Origin: Bacillota bacterium
Lineage (GTDB): Bacteria; Bacillota; Clostridia; Christensenellales; SZUA-584
Direction of reading: 5' to 3'
DNA length: 64,000 nt
Assembly (NCBI GenBank): GCA_023391105.1
Contig: JAEWBO010000013.1
Location: 1 to 64,000 of the forward strand
The notes below the pieces were generated by a model. That model did not search any database and was not told the origin of the DNA. It saw only the letters and a list, made by a program, of their open reading frames with translations. Position numbers and translations under genes: made by a program. Below are positions 24,777-33,433 of this stretch, piece after piece. Within the stretch, counting starts at the first letter, position 1, and every line of letters begins with the position of its first letter.

Positions 24777-27125
24777 TCAATCGAGATCATCGTGCTTCTG
24801 CACATCTGGCAGAGCAAGGATCTCATATCCGCAGGTAAGACCAGGCACAAGGTCATCACCATTGTTATCTGTTTTCAGTTTAAACTGATTCACTAAGTCT
24901 TTGAGTGTTTCTGCTTGGCTGTAAAGCTGTTCGGCTGCCGCCGCACTTTGTTGAGATGCAGCGGAATTGGTCTGGACAACACCAGACATCTTCTCAACGC
25001 CCTGATTAATCTGAGAAATGCCTGTGGCCTGTTCGATGGATGAAACGGCGATTTCCCCCACCAATGCCGCAGCCTTTTCAACACCTGCAACAATATCCGA
25101 AAGCGATGATGCTGTTTCCTCGGCAATTTTTGTTCCGGCGGCTGTCTCTCTGATTGAACCTTCGATGAGAACCGCGGTTTCCTTTGCCGCCTGCGCGCTT
25201 CTGGCGGCAAGATTTCTTACTTCCTCTGCAACCACAGCAAAGCCTTTGCCATTTACACCTGCACGTGCAGCTTCCACAGCTGCGTTTAAAGCGAGTATAT
25301 TGGTTTGAAACGCAATATCGTCAATCACCTTGATAATCTTAGATATATTTGAAGCTGTATTGTTGATTTCCTGCATGGCCTTTCGCATATTGTGCATTTG
25401 TCCATCGCCGTTTGCTGCACTCCGTTTCGCTTCCATGACGAGCTCATTGGCTTTGTCGGCATTCTGAGCGTTCTGCTTTGCGGCTTCCGCGATCTGCAAA
25501 ATCGAGGCTGTCAATTCCTGAATGGATGCGGCCTGCTCTGCAGCGCCCTGAGATATATTCTGGCTGCCATCTGAAACCTGCCGAGTACCCGAGGCCACCT
25601 GTTCCGCGGCGATATTGATTTCAGACAGCACATCGCTTAAAGAAAAGGTGATATTATTAATGGAATCCTTAAGCGTTACGAAATTGCCCTTGTAATCCGT
25701 AGAGATACCGACATTCAGATTACCTTGCGCAACACATTGAAGAAGCTCTGAGATTTCATCGATGTAACTTCTGATAGCGCTGATTGTTTGATTGAGCGCG
25801 TTCTTTATAATAGCATGGTCACCCTTATAATCGTTGATAAGCGTGACGTCAAGGTTGCCCTTTGCCATCTCTTTAAGCACTCCCGCTGCATCGCCAATGG
25901 GTATAGTCACCGCGTCGAGTGTATTGTTTATGCCGTCAATGATCTTTCTGAAGCCGCCCTGATGACGATATGCATCTGCTCTGGCGGACAGGTTTCCATT
26001 TAAGGCGGCTTGTGTGAGCATACCGGTATCTTCGGAAAGGGATTTGATTGATTGCATCATGCTGTCGAAAGATGTTGCCAAAACGCCAATCTCATCTTTT
26101 CGCCGATAATTGAAAGTGATATCCGTTTCGCCGGCAGCTATCTTTGTGGCTTTATCCGCGATAGTCAGCAACGGCTTTCTGATGTTTCGTCTGACAAAGA
26201 GAAAAATGGATAATACAGAAATCAGCACAATGGCGGCAGAAATAGAGACAGTCATGGTCAATGTCTGATAGCGGCTGCTTTCTATATTGGTAAGCGGCAT
26301 TGCAGCTGCCAGAACTCCGATTGTATTGCCATCGTTGTCATTAAGCGAGGCGTATTTAGATAGGTGTGGTATGTTAAATATACTGGTCGTATTCGAGAAT
26401 TCCTGACCATTGTTGAGAACAACTTCTGCAATGTCGGTATCTAGTTTTGTACCGATTGCACGCTGTCCATCTTTTTCAATCGTTGTGACATAACGCGAAT
26501 CGCCCTGATACAGCGTAAATTCAAGGCCGTGATTGCTCTTGAGTTCATCGAGCAGGTTTGTTTTATTGAGTTGAGTGATCGTTACAACGCCGCCTACGAT
26601 TTCATCGTCTACATTATATGCGGGTACGGCTGAAGTGCAATATATGCCTAGATTTTCGTCTTGATAAATACCTGATGTTTGTGTCCCCTCCAACGCTTTT
26701 TGCAGCGCATTCATTGAATTATAGATGTTTGAGCCGAGAGCAATTTCTTCGGCGGATGAATAGATGACACTGCCTTTTATGTTGGTTATCACGATAGAAT
26801 CAAATCCGGTATCCCGATAATCGCCAATAATTTCTGACACGACCGCAAAACTGCTTAGTTCAATCGCCTTGATTAAATCATAGTTGTCAGAATAAAAATC
26901 TGCGCCTTTTTCACAGCTTTGCGTGATACTGTCAAGATAAGAGCTCAAATTCAAAAAAGCTCTGTCTACTTGATCAGACAGCAAATCATCGGAAAACGCG
27001 CTGTTTTGGTACTGTGTGACAAAGACGCAAATCGCTACAACCAAAACAAACATTGAGATTACGACAACGAGTATTTTGGCAGAAAGGCTTTTCAGTCCCC
27101 CAGCCTTCTTATCTTCTCTTTTCAT
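24777..27125 (-). CDS. methyl-accepting chemotaxis protein
   Basis: A 782-residue chemoreceptor. One transmembrane helix near residues 15-35 and another near 295-315 flank an extracellular Cache-like domain of about 260 residues (FSDDLLSDQVDRAFLNLSS start, ITNIKGSVIYSS, YCTSAVPAY). A HAMP domain (RRNIRKPLLTIADKATKIA) and further HAMP-like repeats (GNLDVTLINDYKGDHAI, GNLNVGISTDYKGNF) precede the signalling tip. The tip has the conserved IDDIAFQTNILALNAAVEAARAG, with adaptation helices around it. No CheA, CheW or flagellar genes are in the window. Confidence 0.93.
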   Translation of the reverse strand: MKREDKKAGGLKSLSAKILVVVISMFVLVVAICVFVTQYQNSAFSDDLLSDQVDRAFLNLSSYLDSITQSCEKGADFYSDNYDLIKAIELSSFAVVSEIIGDYRDTGFDSIVITNIKGSVIYSSAEEIALGSNIYNSMNALQKALEGTQTSGIYQDENLGIYCTSAVPAYNVDDEIVGGVVTITQLNKTNLLDELKSNHGLEFTLYQGDSRYVTTIEKDGQRAIGTKLDTDIAEVVLNNGQEFSNTTSIFNIPHLSKYASLNDNDGNTIGVLAAAMPLTNIESSRYQTLTMTVSISAAIVLISVLSIFLFVRRNIRKPLLTIADKATKIAAGETDITFNYRRKDEIGVLATSFDSMMQSIKSLSEDTGMLTQAALNGNLSARADAYRHQGGFRKIIDGINNTLDAVTIPIGDAAGVLKEMAKGNLDVTLINDYKGDHAIIKNALNQTISAIRSYIDEISELLQCVAQGNLNVGISTDYKGNFVTLKDSINNITFSLSDVLSEINIAAEQVASGTRQVSDGSQNISQGAAEQAASIQELTASILQIAEAAKQNAQNADKANELVMEAKRSAANGDGQMHNMRKAMQEINNTASNISKIIKVIDDIAFQTNILALNAAVEAARAGVNGKGFAVVAEEVRNLAARSAQAAKETAVLIEGSIRETAAGTKIAEETASSLSDIVAGVEKAAALVGEIAVSSIEQATGISQINQGVEKMSGVVQTNSAASQQSAAAAEQLYSQAETLKDLVNQFKLKTDNNGDDLVPGLTCGYEILALPDVQKHDDLD

Positions 27126-27473
27126 ATTGACACCCCTTCTTTTTTATAAAAAATCAAGAATGAAAAAAGGTAATAAATAATCTGCGATCTATTCAAAAAA
27201 GTTTTAACAAATTAATCTCCGTACGACTCTTTATACATAAAGAGTGATTGTGCCGCTGTATAAAGTCTCTATATCATCTGTTGTGGTTCTGCGAATTATC
27301 ATTAAATCTGTTCCTCTATCTTTGTTTAGAAAAGAAACAATAGCTGAGTATACTGTAGGTGTTAAATTGCCTAATTGAACATTAAATGGCTTTTGTCATA
27401 ATGACAGTCTAGTTAAGTTGCTCTCTTTAGATTGCTTTTAGTGCTCGCGTATGATGACGTCTTATTTCATGTC
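27126..27473. other. 348-base intergenic region with a perfect dyad
   Basis: AT-rich spacer between the chemoreceptor gene and the end of the GH5 gene. It contains ACTCTTTAT-AC-ATAAAGAGT at 27226-27245, perfect nine-base arms with a two-base centre, about 100 bases upstream of the chemoreceptor start. It may be a regulator site. No coding region is convincing here. Confidence 0.6.
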
Positions 27474-28388
27474 TTAAATCGTCCCATTCAATTTGGAAAA
27501 CACATACCGACCGCTTTTAGAAAGCTGCTCCTGCGTCCAGTTTCCAAGCGGCGCTCCCGGAGACAGCGCCGCGCTTGTTTCATCCCGGTCGCCAAGGTTC
27601 CAGTTGCACCAGCTGATATCATACTGCGCGAGAAACCGAAGCCAAACATCGCTTTCGTTTAAGAACACCCCGCCGTTTCCATCGGCAGCGCTGGTGCCCC
27701 ATTCACTTACAAAGATAGGCGCTCCCATCTCGAGTGCCTTTAGGCATTTGTTGCGGAGTTCAGCACCATGTGTCCCCGCATAAAAGTGCAGCGTATACAT
27801 AATATTATCAAATTCAAGCGGGTCGGCCGCGCATATATCTACGTCCTGACTCCATGTGGGGCATCCTGCGAGAATAACAGAATTTGGTGCATTTTTGCGA
27901 ATGACTGGTATAACTTTTTGTGCGTAGGGTTTAACATTTTTTGCCCAAGTGACTTCGGCACCGTTGGGCTCGTTACAAATTTCGTAAAGGACGCCGGGTG
28001 CATCTTTGTAATATCTGCTTATGTAATCAAAGAAAGACTGCGCTTCTTCCACATGAACAAGCGGATCATTATCAAACATAATGTGCCAGTCAATAATAGC
28101 ATACATGTCCAGCGCCAGCGTATCATCCACTGCACGGATGACATCCTTAGCAACGGCTCGGTTTGTCAAATATCCGCCTTCATCCGTATACATCGCAACG
28201 CGAAAAACATTGGCCCCCGCTTGCTTTGTGGTACGGATGGATTCGGTGCGAGCAAACTGTGGATACCACTGCATACCGTGGCTGCTCATGCCGCGGAGCA
28301 CGACTTTGCGTCCACCCCTGTCTAAAAGGTTAATGCCGGAAACATTGAGCTTTCCATGATAAGACACACCATGCCATTCAACACTCAT
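27474..28388 (-). CDS. glycoside hydrolase family 5 (cellulase-like) protein
   Basis: About 304 residues when started at 28388 (MSVEWHGVSYHG), near a weak AGTGGCGGTG site; 23 extra in-frame residues upstream lack support. LRGMSSHGMQWYPQF, YAIIDWHIMFDNDP, the acid/base Glu in YEICNEPNG, MYTLHFYAGTHG and the nucleophile Glu in VSEWGTSAADG are the standard GH5 clan-A signatures of endoglucanases and mannanases. No signal peptide is visible, so the enzyme would act in the cytoplasm or leave by an unusual route; most bacterial GH5 cellulases are secreted. Confidence 0.9.
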   Translation of the reverse strand: MSVEWHGVSYHGKLNVSGINLLDRGGRKVVLRGMSSHGMQWYPQFARTESIRTTKQAGANVFRVAMYTDEGGYLTNRAVAKDVIRAVDDTLALDMYAIIDWHIMFDNDPLVHVEEAQSFFDYISRYYKDAPGVLYEICNEPNGAEVTWAKNVKPYAQKVIPVIRKNAPNSVILAGCPTWSQDVDICAADPLEFDNIMYTLHFYAGTHGAELRNKCLKALEMGAPIFVSEWGTSAADGNGGVFLNESDVWLRFLAQYDISWCNWNLGDRDETSAALSPGAPLGNWTQEQLSKSGRYVFSKLNGTI

Positions 28389-28437
28389 AGCAACACCGCC
28401 ACTTAATCGTTTTCGTAATATATCTATATTACCCCAT

Positions 28438-28458
28438 ATTGTTGTATAATGCAACAAT
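28438..28458. promoter_or_regulatory. dyad upstream of the GH5 gene
   Basis: Perfect inverted repeat ATTGTTG-7-CAACAAT, 50 bases before the GH5 start codon and containing AT-rich promoter-like sequence. It is a candidate operator for a sugar regulator. Confidence 0.5.
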
Positions 28459-28583
28459 TTATCATTTATTTATATAATAAATCAATACTATGCGTATATA
28501 AACTTACAACTTTTTGGCATATTGAATAATCCAGCATATTTTTTGCTAAAACGATTTCGCTTTCATTTTCATATATTTTCTCA

Positions 28584-28610
28584 CAAAAAAAGCAGCCTTC
28601 ATGGCCGCTT
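28584..28610 (-). terminator. intrinsic terminator after gtrA-like gene
   Basis: Stem AGCGGCC/GGCTGCT with a small loop and TTTTTTT on the minus strand, about 20 bases past the stop codon. Confidence 0.85.
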
Positions 28611-28630
28611 ATGGAATTATTCATACGTTA

Positions 28631-29116
28631 TTATTCTTGCACGGAAACAGATGGCTCGTTAAACTCTGTCTGAGCCAATTGTTCGTATTTTATATTTTCT
28701 TTCTGCCCCAGATCATTTGTGTTGATGGAGTTGCGGTAAACCACAAAACGCGTAAATAAAAATTCTGTCACAAAATTGATTATCATCGTTCCCGCAAGCA
28801 CAATGTATTCATTCCAGCCAATATTGGTCAGCTCGTAGCCCCACCATGTGGACAACGGCGTAAACACGATGTAATAGCCAAAAACCTTCATCATAGCAAG
28901 AGGAATGTTGGCTGCCGATTTAAAGGTGAACCTTCTGTTCACGGTAAAATTATAGACAACAGAAAGAGTAAGCGCAAAAAGATAACAAGGCCAATAAGGC
29001 AAACCTGCCAATTCATTCAAAAGAGTAAAACTGCCAAACTGAATGATGCCCGCGGACGCTGAAAAAAGCGTAAATTTGATAAACTGAAGAAAGTTCTGCT
29101 TTCTGGATAATTCCAT
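28631..29116 (-). CDS. GtrA family membrane protein
   Basis: About 161 residues when started at 29116 (MELSRKQNFLQF), where GGGGGAT stands upstream; earlier in-frame ATGs lack a binding site. The GtrA pattern of four membrane segments is clear: QFIKFTLFSASAGIIQF at the start, a YNFTVNRRFTF motif after helix two, and MIINFVTEFLFTRFVVYR at the end. GtrA proteins are thought to flip polyprenyl-linked sugars across the membrane for surface glycosylation. No glycosyltransferase partner is in the window, so the substrate is unknown. Confidence 0.87.
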   Translation of the reverse strand: MELSRKQNFLQFIKFTLFSASAGIIQFGSFTLLNELAGLPYWPCYLFALTLSVVYNFTVNRRFTFKSAANIPLAMMKVFGYYIVFTPLSTWWGYELTNIGWNEYIVLAGTMIINFVTEFLFTRFVVYRNSINTNDLGQKENIKYEQLAQTEFNEPSVSVQE

Positions 29117-29192
29117 AAAGGATATCCCCCGCTTCATAGAATCAACACTGATCAATTCATTATATTCCATGCCTGTCCGCATGTAAACAGAA

Positions 29193-29228
29193 AGAACGCA
29201 GGACGATAGTATATCGAACCTGCGTTCT
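29193..29228 (-). terminator. terminator after esterase gene
   Basis: A ten-base-pair stem AGAACGCAGG/CCTGCGTTCT followed on the minus strand by T-rich TTCTGTTT, 19 bases past the stop. Confidence 0.65.
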
Positions 29229-29247
29229 CGCTAAACGAATGATCCGG

Positions 29248-30306
29248 CTAGAATACGAGGTTTTCATTAAAAAACGGTATGATGTGTTCTTGCGCACTTT
29301 TCGGCGGCACTTCATGCCTGCCCTCAAAGACAAAGAGCGTGTGATCAATTTCGTTTTTCGAAAGAAGATCAGAAAAATACTGTGTACCTTTGGGTATCCA
29401 TGTATATGCGTCGTTTGTTCCGTAGCTGAGTCCGATAGCTCGAAGCGGTATACCCAGCTCCAGATAGGCATCAAGTTTTTCCTTTACATTGCCGAAACCG
29501 TCCTCCCATTGTTCAACGATGATATCGTCTTCCTCGCTTCCATCAAGCTTGGGTATATGTCCAAGGAGCTCAGTATCTGGATCGGGCGAGAAAGCGCGTG
29601 CATAATCAGTTAGAAATGAACCGTCACGCCGCCAAGATTCCATAGCCTCTGTCATGCCGTCCTCCGTTAATAAACCAGGAGACATGGAATATACTGCCCC
29701 GAACACATCCGGGTGGCGCAGCGCGAGGTTTAGCGAACCAAAACCGCCCATTGAGAAACCACAGATTCCGCGGGATTCTGAGCTTTTCTTGGTCCTATAA
29801 TTGTCATCAATCAGCGGAATAACCTCATCCATGATATAATCCTCCCAGTTGCCGGTAACGGGCGAATTGACATAATAGTACAAGTCTCCTTGAACTTCCA
29901 CAAATATAAATTCATTAGCGCCTGATTCGAAGGCTTCATCAAATCGGGTGTGATTGCTGCCCATGTAGCCCCCAACGCCTTCTCCATGCCCATGAAGATA
30001 ATAGACGACAGGATATGCTTTATCACTCGCATAATACGATGGCGGTAAATAGATACAAATGGTCTTCTTAGACGGGTTACCAATGATATTATTCTGCAGG
30101 CTGACAGAATCCAGCGTTAGTCGGATTTGCCTCAGTTCGAGGACTGTTGGCGTTGGTTCGGCGGTCGCGGATGGCGTGACGGTGGCCTCTTGAGACGCAG
30201 AGGGTGACGGAGATTCTTCCTTGATTACATCCGGCATAACCGGAGAACATGCAACCATTGCAAGTGTGAGTAAGATAAATACAATGCACAGGATACTTTT
30301 TCTCAT
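29248..30306 (-). CDS. secreted esterase lipoprotein (alpha/beta hydrolase, esterase D/feruloyl-esterase-like)
   Basis: A 352-residue protein. Signal peptide MRKSILCIVFILLTLAMVAC ends in a lipobox-like MVAC, so the mature protein should be lipid-anchored outside. A Ser/Thr/Pro-rich linker (to about 60) precedes the hydrolase domain with VVYYLHGHGEGVGG, the nucleophile elbow GFSMGGFGSL and the His in FEGRHEVPP. The fold matches the esterase D/EstA/feruloyl-esterase group. It might release acyl or feruloyl groups from plant polysaccharides, fitting the nearby GH5 gene, but the substrate is inferred. Confidence 0.88.
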   Translation of the reverse strand: MRKSILCIVFILLTLAMVACSPVMPDVIKEESPSPSASQEATVTPSATAEPTPTVLELRQIRLTLDSVSLQNNIIGNPSKKTICIYLPPSYYASDKAYPVVYYLHGHGEGVGGYMGSNHTRFDEAFESGANEFIFVEVQGDLYYYVNSPVTGNWEDYIMDEVIPLIDDNYRTKKSSESRGICGFSMGGFGSLNLALRHPDVFGAVYSMSPGLLTEDGMTEAMESWRRDGSFLTDYARAFSPDPDTELLGHIPKLDGSEEDDIIVEQWEDGFGNVKEKLDAYLELGIPLRAIGLSYGTNDAYTWIPKGTQYFSDLLSKNEIDHTLFVFEGRHEVPPKSAQEHIIPFFNENLVF

Positions 30307-30328
30307 AGATTATCTTTTCCTTTCAGAA

Positions 30329-30357
30329 TTTACTAAGTGATTAAAATAGTATATAAT
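30329..30357 (+). promoter_or_regulatory. sigma-A promoter of the AraC gene
   Basis: TTTACT (30329-30334) and TATAAT (30352-30357), 17 bases apart. The region also lies between two divergent genes, so it may hold operators for both. Confidence 0.65.
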
Positions 30358-30431
30358 ACTAATAACAAACATAACGAACATTTATTGCTCATTTTACTAA
30401 AGATCAATTTGTAGAGTGGGGAGTTTGAACA

Positions 30432-31322
30432 ATGCGAAATACGTCGGTTGAGCTTGTGAAGCAAGTGGTGATGCTGATTGAAGATAGCCTCAATGAACCG
30501 CTATTGCTGGACAATATTGCATGCAGCGTGTTTGTTTCTAAGTACCATCTGCACCGCTTATTCAAAACACTGACCGGCAGAACGCTGATGTCTTACGTGA
30601 GAGGCCGGCGACTCAGCCGCAGCATCAATGATCTTCTCAATACACAAGAAAAGCTTTCGTATATCGCTGAGATGTATGGTTTTAGCTATGAGCAGAGCTA
30701 TGAACGCGCTTTCAAGAGTCAGTTTGGGATGACGCCATCCGCATTCCGAAGTGCACCGATCGAATTGGAAATCGTTCATATGCTTGATACAAGTACGATA
30801 CGTGATATTGCTAGTGGAATTTTTGTGGCGCCGCGCTTTCTTGTATTGCCCGATATGATGTTTGCAGGTATCCGTCATAATATCTCATTGCAGCCAAAGC
30901 AACCCACTGCCGCTAATGAAGCCGCGCTGCGGTTTTGTGATAGTGAACGCAAAAGCATACACCATCGAATTAACGAACATTTATATTATGGATTTACTTA
31001 TGATGTGCATGAACAATCATATCGGTATATGTCTTGCGTCGAGACAAATCAAATATCTCAGTTGCCCACGCCTTTTGAAAGCTTTGTGCTTCCTTCTCAT
31101 CTTTATGCAGTGTTCAGGTATGTGGGGTTTCATGGCGCTGAGTATCTGTCAGAATACACGCTTGATGAGATATATAATTATATCTCCGTGGATTGGTGCG
31201 CAAAAACAGATTATCGAAGAGACAAAGACTACATGTTTGAGCGTGTTGACGCCACTGTATGCAAATCAACCTATTGTGAGATGGATATTTTTCTGCCAGT
31301 AGATAACAAACTGAATCAGTAA
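30432..31322 (+). CDS. AraC family regulator with GyrI-like effector domain
   Basis: A 296-residue regulator. The N-terminal AraC-type double helix-turn-helix (about 10-108) has LLLDNIACSVFVSKYHLHRLF, LMSYVRGRRLSRS and the second helix YIAEMYGFSYEQSYERAFKSQFGMTPSAF pattern. The C-terminal half (about 130-290) is GyrI/SOUL-like, with VLPSHLYAVFRYVG and CEMDIFLPV. This layout resembles Rob/SoxS-type multidrug sensors. GGGGAG precedes the ATG. It is divergent from the esterase lipoprotein and could regulate it; the effector is unknown. Confidence 0.88.
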   Translation: MRNTSVELVKQVVMLIEDSLNEPLLLDNIACSVFVSKYHLHRLFKTLTGRTLMSYVRGRRLSRSINDLLNTQEKLSYIAEMYGFSYEQSYERAFKSQFGMTPSAFRSAPIELEIVHMLDTSTIRDIASGIFVAPRFLVLPDMMFAGIRHNISLQPKQPTAANEAALRFCDSERKSIHHRINEHLYYGFTYDVHEQSYRYMSCVETNQISQLPTPFESFVLPSHLYAVFRYVGFHGAEYLSEYTLDEIYNYISVDWCAKTDYRRDKDYMFERVDATVCKSTYCEMDIFLPVDNKLNQ

Positions 31323-31443
31323 TCCTTGGTTTTATATGTTATTATGAATGCTTGGCAGCATTTCTCTTTCGTCGTCTGTTTAAACTTTCGCATATTTTTT
31401 ATACTAATGGCAAAAGATTAAAAAATATGATGGGAGAAAAAAG

Positions 31444-32394
31444 ATGACTGTTGGAATACCTAAAGGTCTTTTGTATTCAAAATATCATGTTTTCGCCGAG
31501 TCTTTTTTTCGTGCTCTTGGAATGGATATCATAACGTCACCGGATACAAATAAAGAAATACTCGATGAAGGTGTAAAATCGTGTGTGGATGACGCTTGCC
31601 TGCCGATAAAAGTTTTTCACGGACATGTACAATGGCTAAAGGATAAATGCGATTATTTGCTGATGCCGCGTTTATTTAGTCTTGAGAAAAGGAAGTCCCT
31701 TTGCCCTATGTTCTGCGGTCTTGTGGAGATGGTAAAAAGCAGTGTGTCAGAACTTCCTTTGCTTATCGATTCCCCCGTGTATTCTCTTGATAAGAAAAGC
31801 TTGCTGGAATGGGCCATGCAATCGGGCAGTTTCTTGACAAGAGATAAAGAAGCCATTGCAGATGCTTTTGAATGTGCGCTCAAAAAGCAGAAAAATCATA
31901 TAACAGCACTTAACGATAATGATTACGCACATCGTATTGCTCTGATCGGACATACATATAATATCCACGATGCTTTCATTAACATGCATCTGATTAAAAA
32001 ACTGCACGCGATGGATATTGGTGTGGTAACAGCGGATAGCGTTGATAAAAATGATATTGCGCTTCAAACAGGCATGCTATACAAAGCTCCGTTCTGGTAT
32101 TTTGCGCGAGAATACTACGGTGCAGCCATCAGCCTTTATAAAAACAGACTTGTCGATGGCTTTATTTATGTATCCGCTTTCTCGTGTGGTGTCGATTCAG
32201 TCGTTATCGAGCTGATTAAACTGGAAATGGGTTCTTATCCCTTCATGGTTTTAAAAATTGATGAGCATACCGGAGAAGCCGCAATAGACACGCGCATAGA
32301 GGCTTATGCGGACATGCTTAAAAGGAGGGCTCAAATTGGTTATCACCGTCCCGCGTATGGGCAACATATGCCTTGCCGCCAAAGCGTTTTTTGA
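31444..32394 (+). CDS. acyl-CoA dehydratase activase-related protein (DUF2229), first copy
   Basis: A 316-residue protein. MTVGIPKGLLYSKYHVFAES, CVDDACLPIKVFHGHVQWL, YLLMPRLFSLEKRK and VSAFSCGVDSVVIEL are typical of DUF2229, the portion fused C-terminal to BadF/HgdC-type ATPases in many anaerobes. Cysteines at CVDDAC and FSCGVDS may bind Fe-S. It heads a three-gene set (31444-34440); the next gene starts inside its 3' end with a TTG. Here the DUF2229 part is split from the ATPase. Function in the complex is not known. Confidence 0.82.
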   Translation: MTVGIPKGLLYSKYHVFAESFFRALGMDIITSPDTNKEILDEGVKSCVDDACLPIKVFHGHVQWLKDKCDYLLMPRLFSLEKRKSLCPMFCGLVEMVKSSVSELPLLIDSPVYSLDKKSLLEWAMQSGSFLTRDKEAIADAFECALKKQKNHITALNDNDYAHRIALIGHTYNIHDAFINMHLIKKLHAMDIGVVTADSVDKNDIALQTGMLYKAPFWYFAREYYGAAISLYKNRLVDGFIYVSAFSCGVDSVVIELIKLEMGSYPFMVLKIDEHTGEAAIDTRIEAYADMLKRRAQIGYHRPAYGQHMPCRQSVF

Positions 32395-33433
32395 AGCTGC
32401 GCGCATTCCCTATGTGATGCCCGAAATAATTAACAAGCAGACGCTGCAAAACGGCGTTGCGCTGTCGCCGGATGAAATATGTCTGCCGTTTAAGATTTTA
32501 ATGGGCAGCTATACTGACTGTATAAAAAAGGGCGCGGATACCATACTGATTACAGGAAGCTGCGGCCCGTGCCGTTTTGGAGAATACTGTGAGCTGCAGA
32601 TGAAGCTGCTTGAAAAGCTCGGCACTCAGGCCAAAACGATCGTTCTTGATGCCCCAAAAGAGATCGGCAGACAGGAGCTTCTCAGACGAATCGGCTTGAT
32701 TTCCAAGGCCAGCCCTTTAAGCGCAAAGCAAAAGCTCCTTGCCCTGCGGCAAGCTTTTCACATATTGTCGCTTGCGGACAGCATTGATGAAAAGGCGCAC
32801 ATGCTGGCCGGATACGAATTGAACAGCGGTGAATGCAAGCAATTGATTATGGCATGCCATGAGCAGACAGAGAATTGCCGCAACCCACATGAAATACAGG
32901 TTCTTTTGGAGCATTATCTTCAAAAGCTGGGTAATGTAAAAACGGTTATGAAAAAAAAGCCGCTGCGGGTCGCTCTGATCGGAGAAATATATTCGATGGT
33001 TGAGCCTTTTGCGAATCTGTATATCGAAGAAAAGCTGATGGGCTACGGAGTGAGTTCAAGTCGGCTTATCACACCCAGCTGGTGGCTTAAGGACCTCATT
33101 GCCAAACCGCTTAAGCTTAATTCCATAGATATCCGGCGCGCTGCCCACGACTATCTGCCTTATAACGCGGGCGGTCATGCGAAGGAATCGATTGGCCATG
33201 CCGTGATATGCCAAAGGAATAATTTTGACGGTGCAATACAGATCTTCCCGCTTGGATGTATGCCTGAAATCGTCGTCAAGGCGATTATGCCTGTTGTTCA
33301 ACAAGAAAAGGATTTTCCGGTGTTGACATTGGTCGTGGATGAAATGACGGGTGAAGCCGGATATATGACAAGAATTGAAGCTTTTCTTGATATGCTGGAA
33401 GCGAAACGAAGAAAAGGAGAGATATCGGCTTGA
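32336..33433 (+). CDS. acyl-CoA dehydratase activase-related protein, second copy
   Basis: About 365 residues when started from the TTG at 32336, seven bases after AAAGGAGGG; the ATG at 32306 lies within the previous gene and has no binding site. VITVPRMGNICLAAKAFFEA, LSPDEICLPFKILMGSY, LITGSCGPCRFGEYCELQMK and IQIFPLGCMPEIVVK show the 2-hydroxyglutaryl-CoA dehydratase-like (DUF2229/HgdB-type) fold with Cys clusters that could carry a [4Fe-4S] centre. It overlaps the first copy by 59 bases and the ATPase gene by four (TTGA), so the three proteins are probably made together. Confidence 0.8.
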   Translation: MVITVPRMGNICLAAKAFFEAARIPYVMPEIINKQTLQNGVALSPDEICLPFKILMGSYTDCIKKGADTILITGSCGPCRFGEYCELQMKLLEKLGTQAKTIVLDAPKEIGRQELLRRIGLISKASPLSAKQKLLALRQAFHILSLADSIDEKAHMLAGYELNSGECKQLIMACHEQTENCRNPHEIQVLLEHYLQKLGNVKTVMKKKPLRVALIGEIYSMVEPFANLYIEEKLMGYGVSSSRLITPSWWLKDLIAKPLKLNSIDIRRAAHDYLPYNAGGHAKESIGHAVICQRNNFDGAIQIFPLGCMPEIVVKAIMPVVQQEKDFPVLTLVVDEMTGEAGYMTRIEAFLDMLEAKRRKGEISA

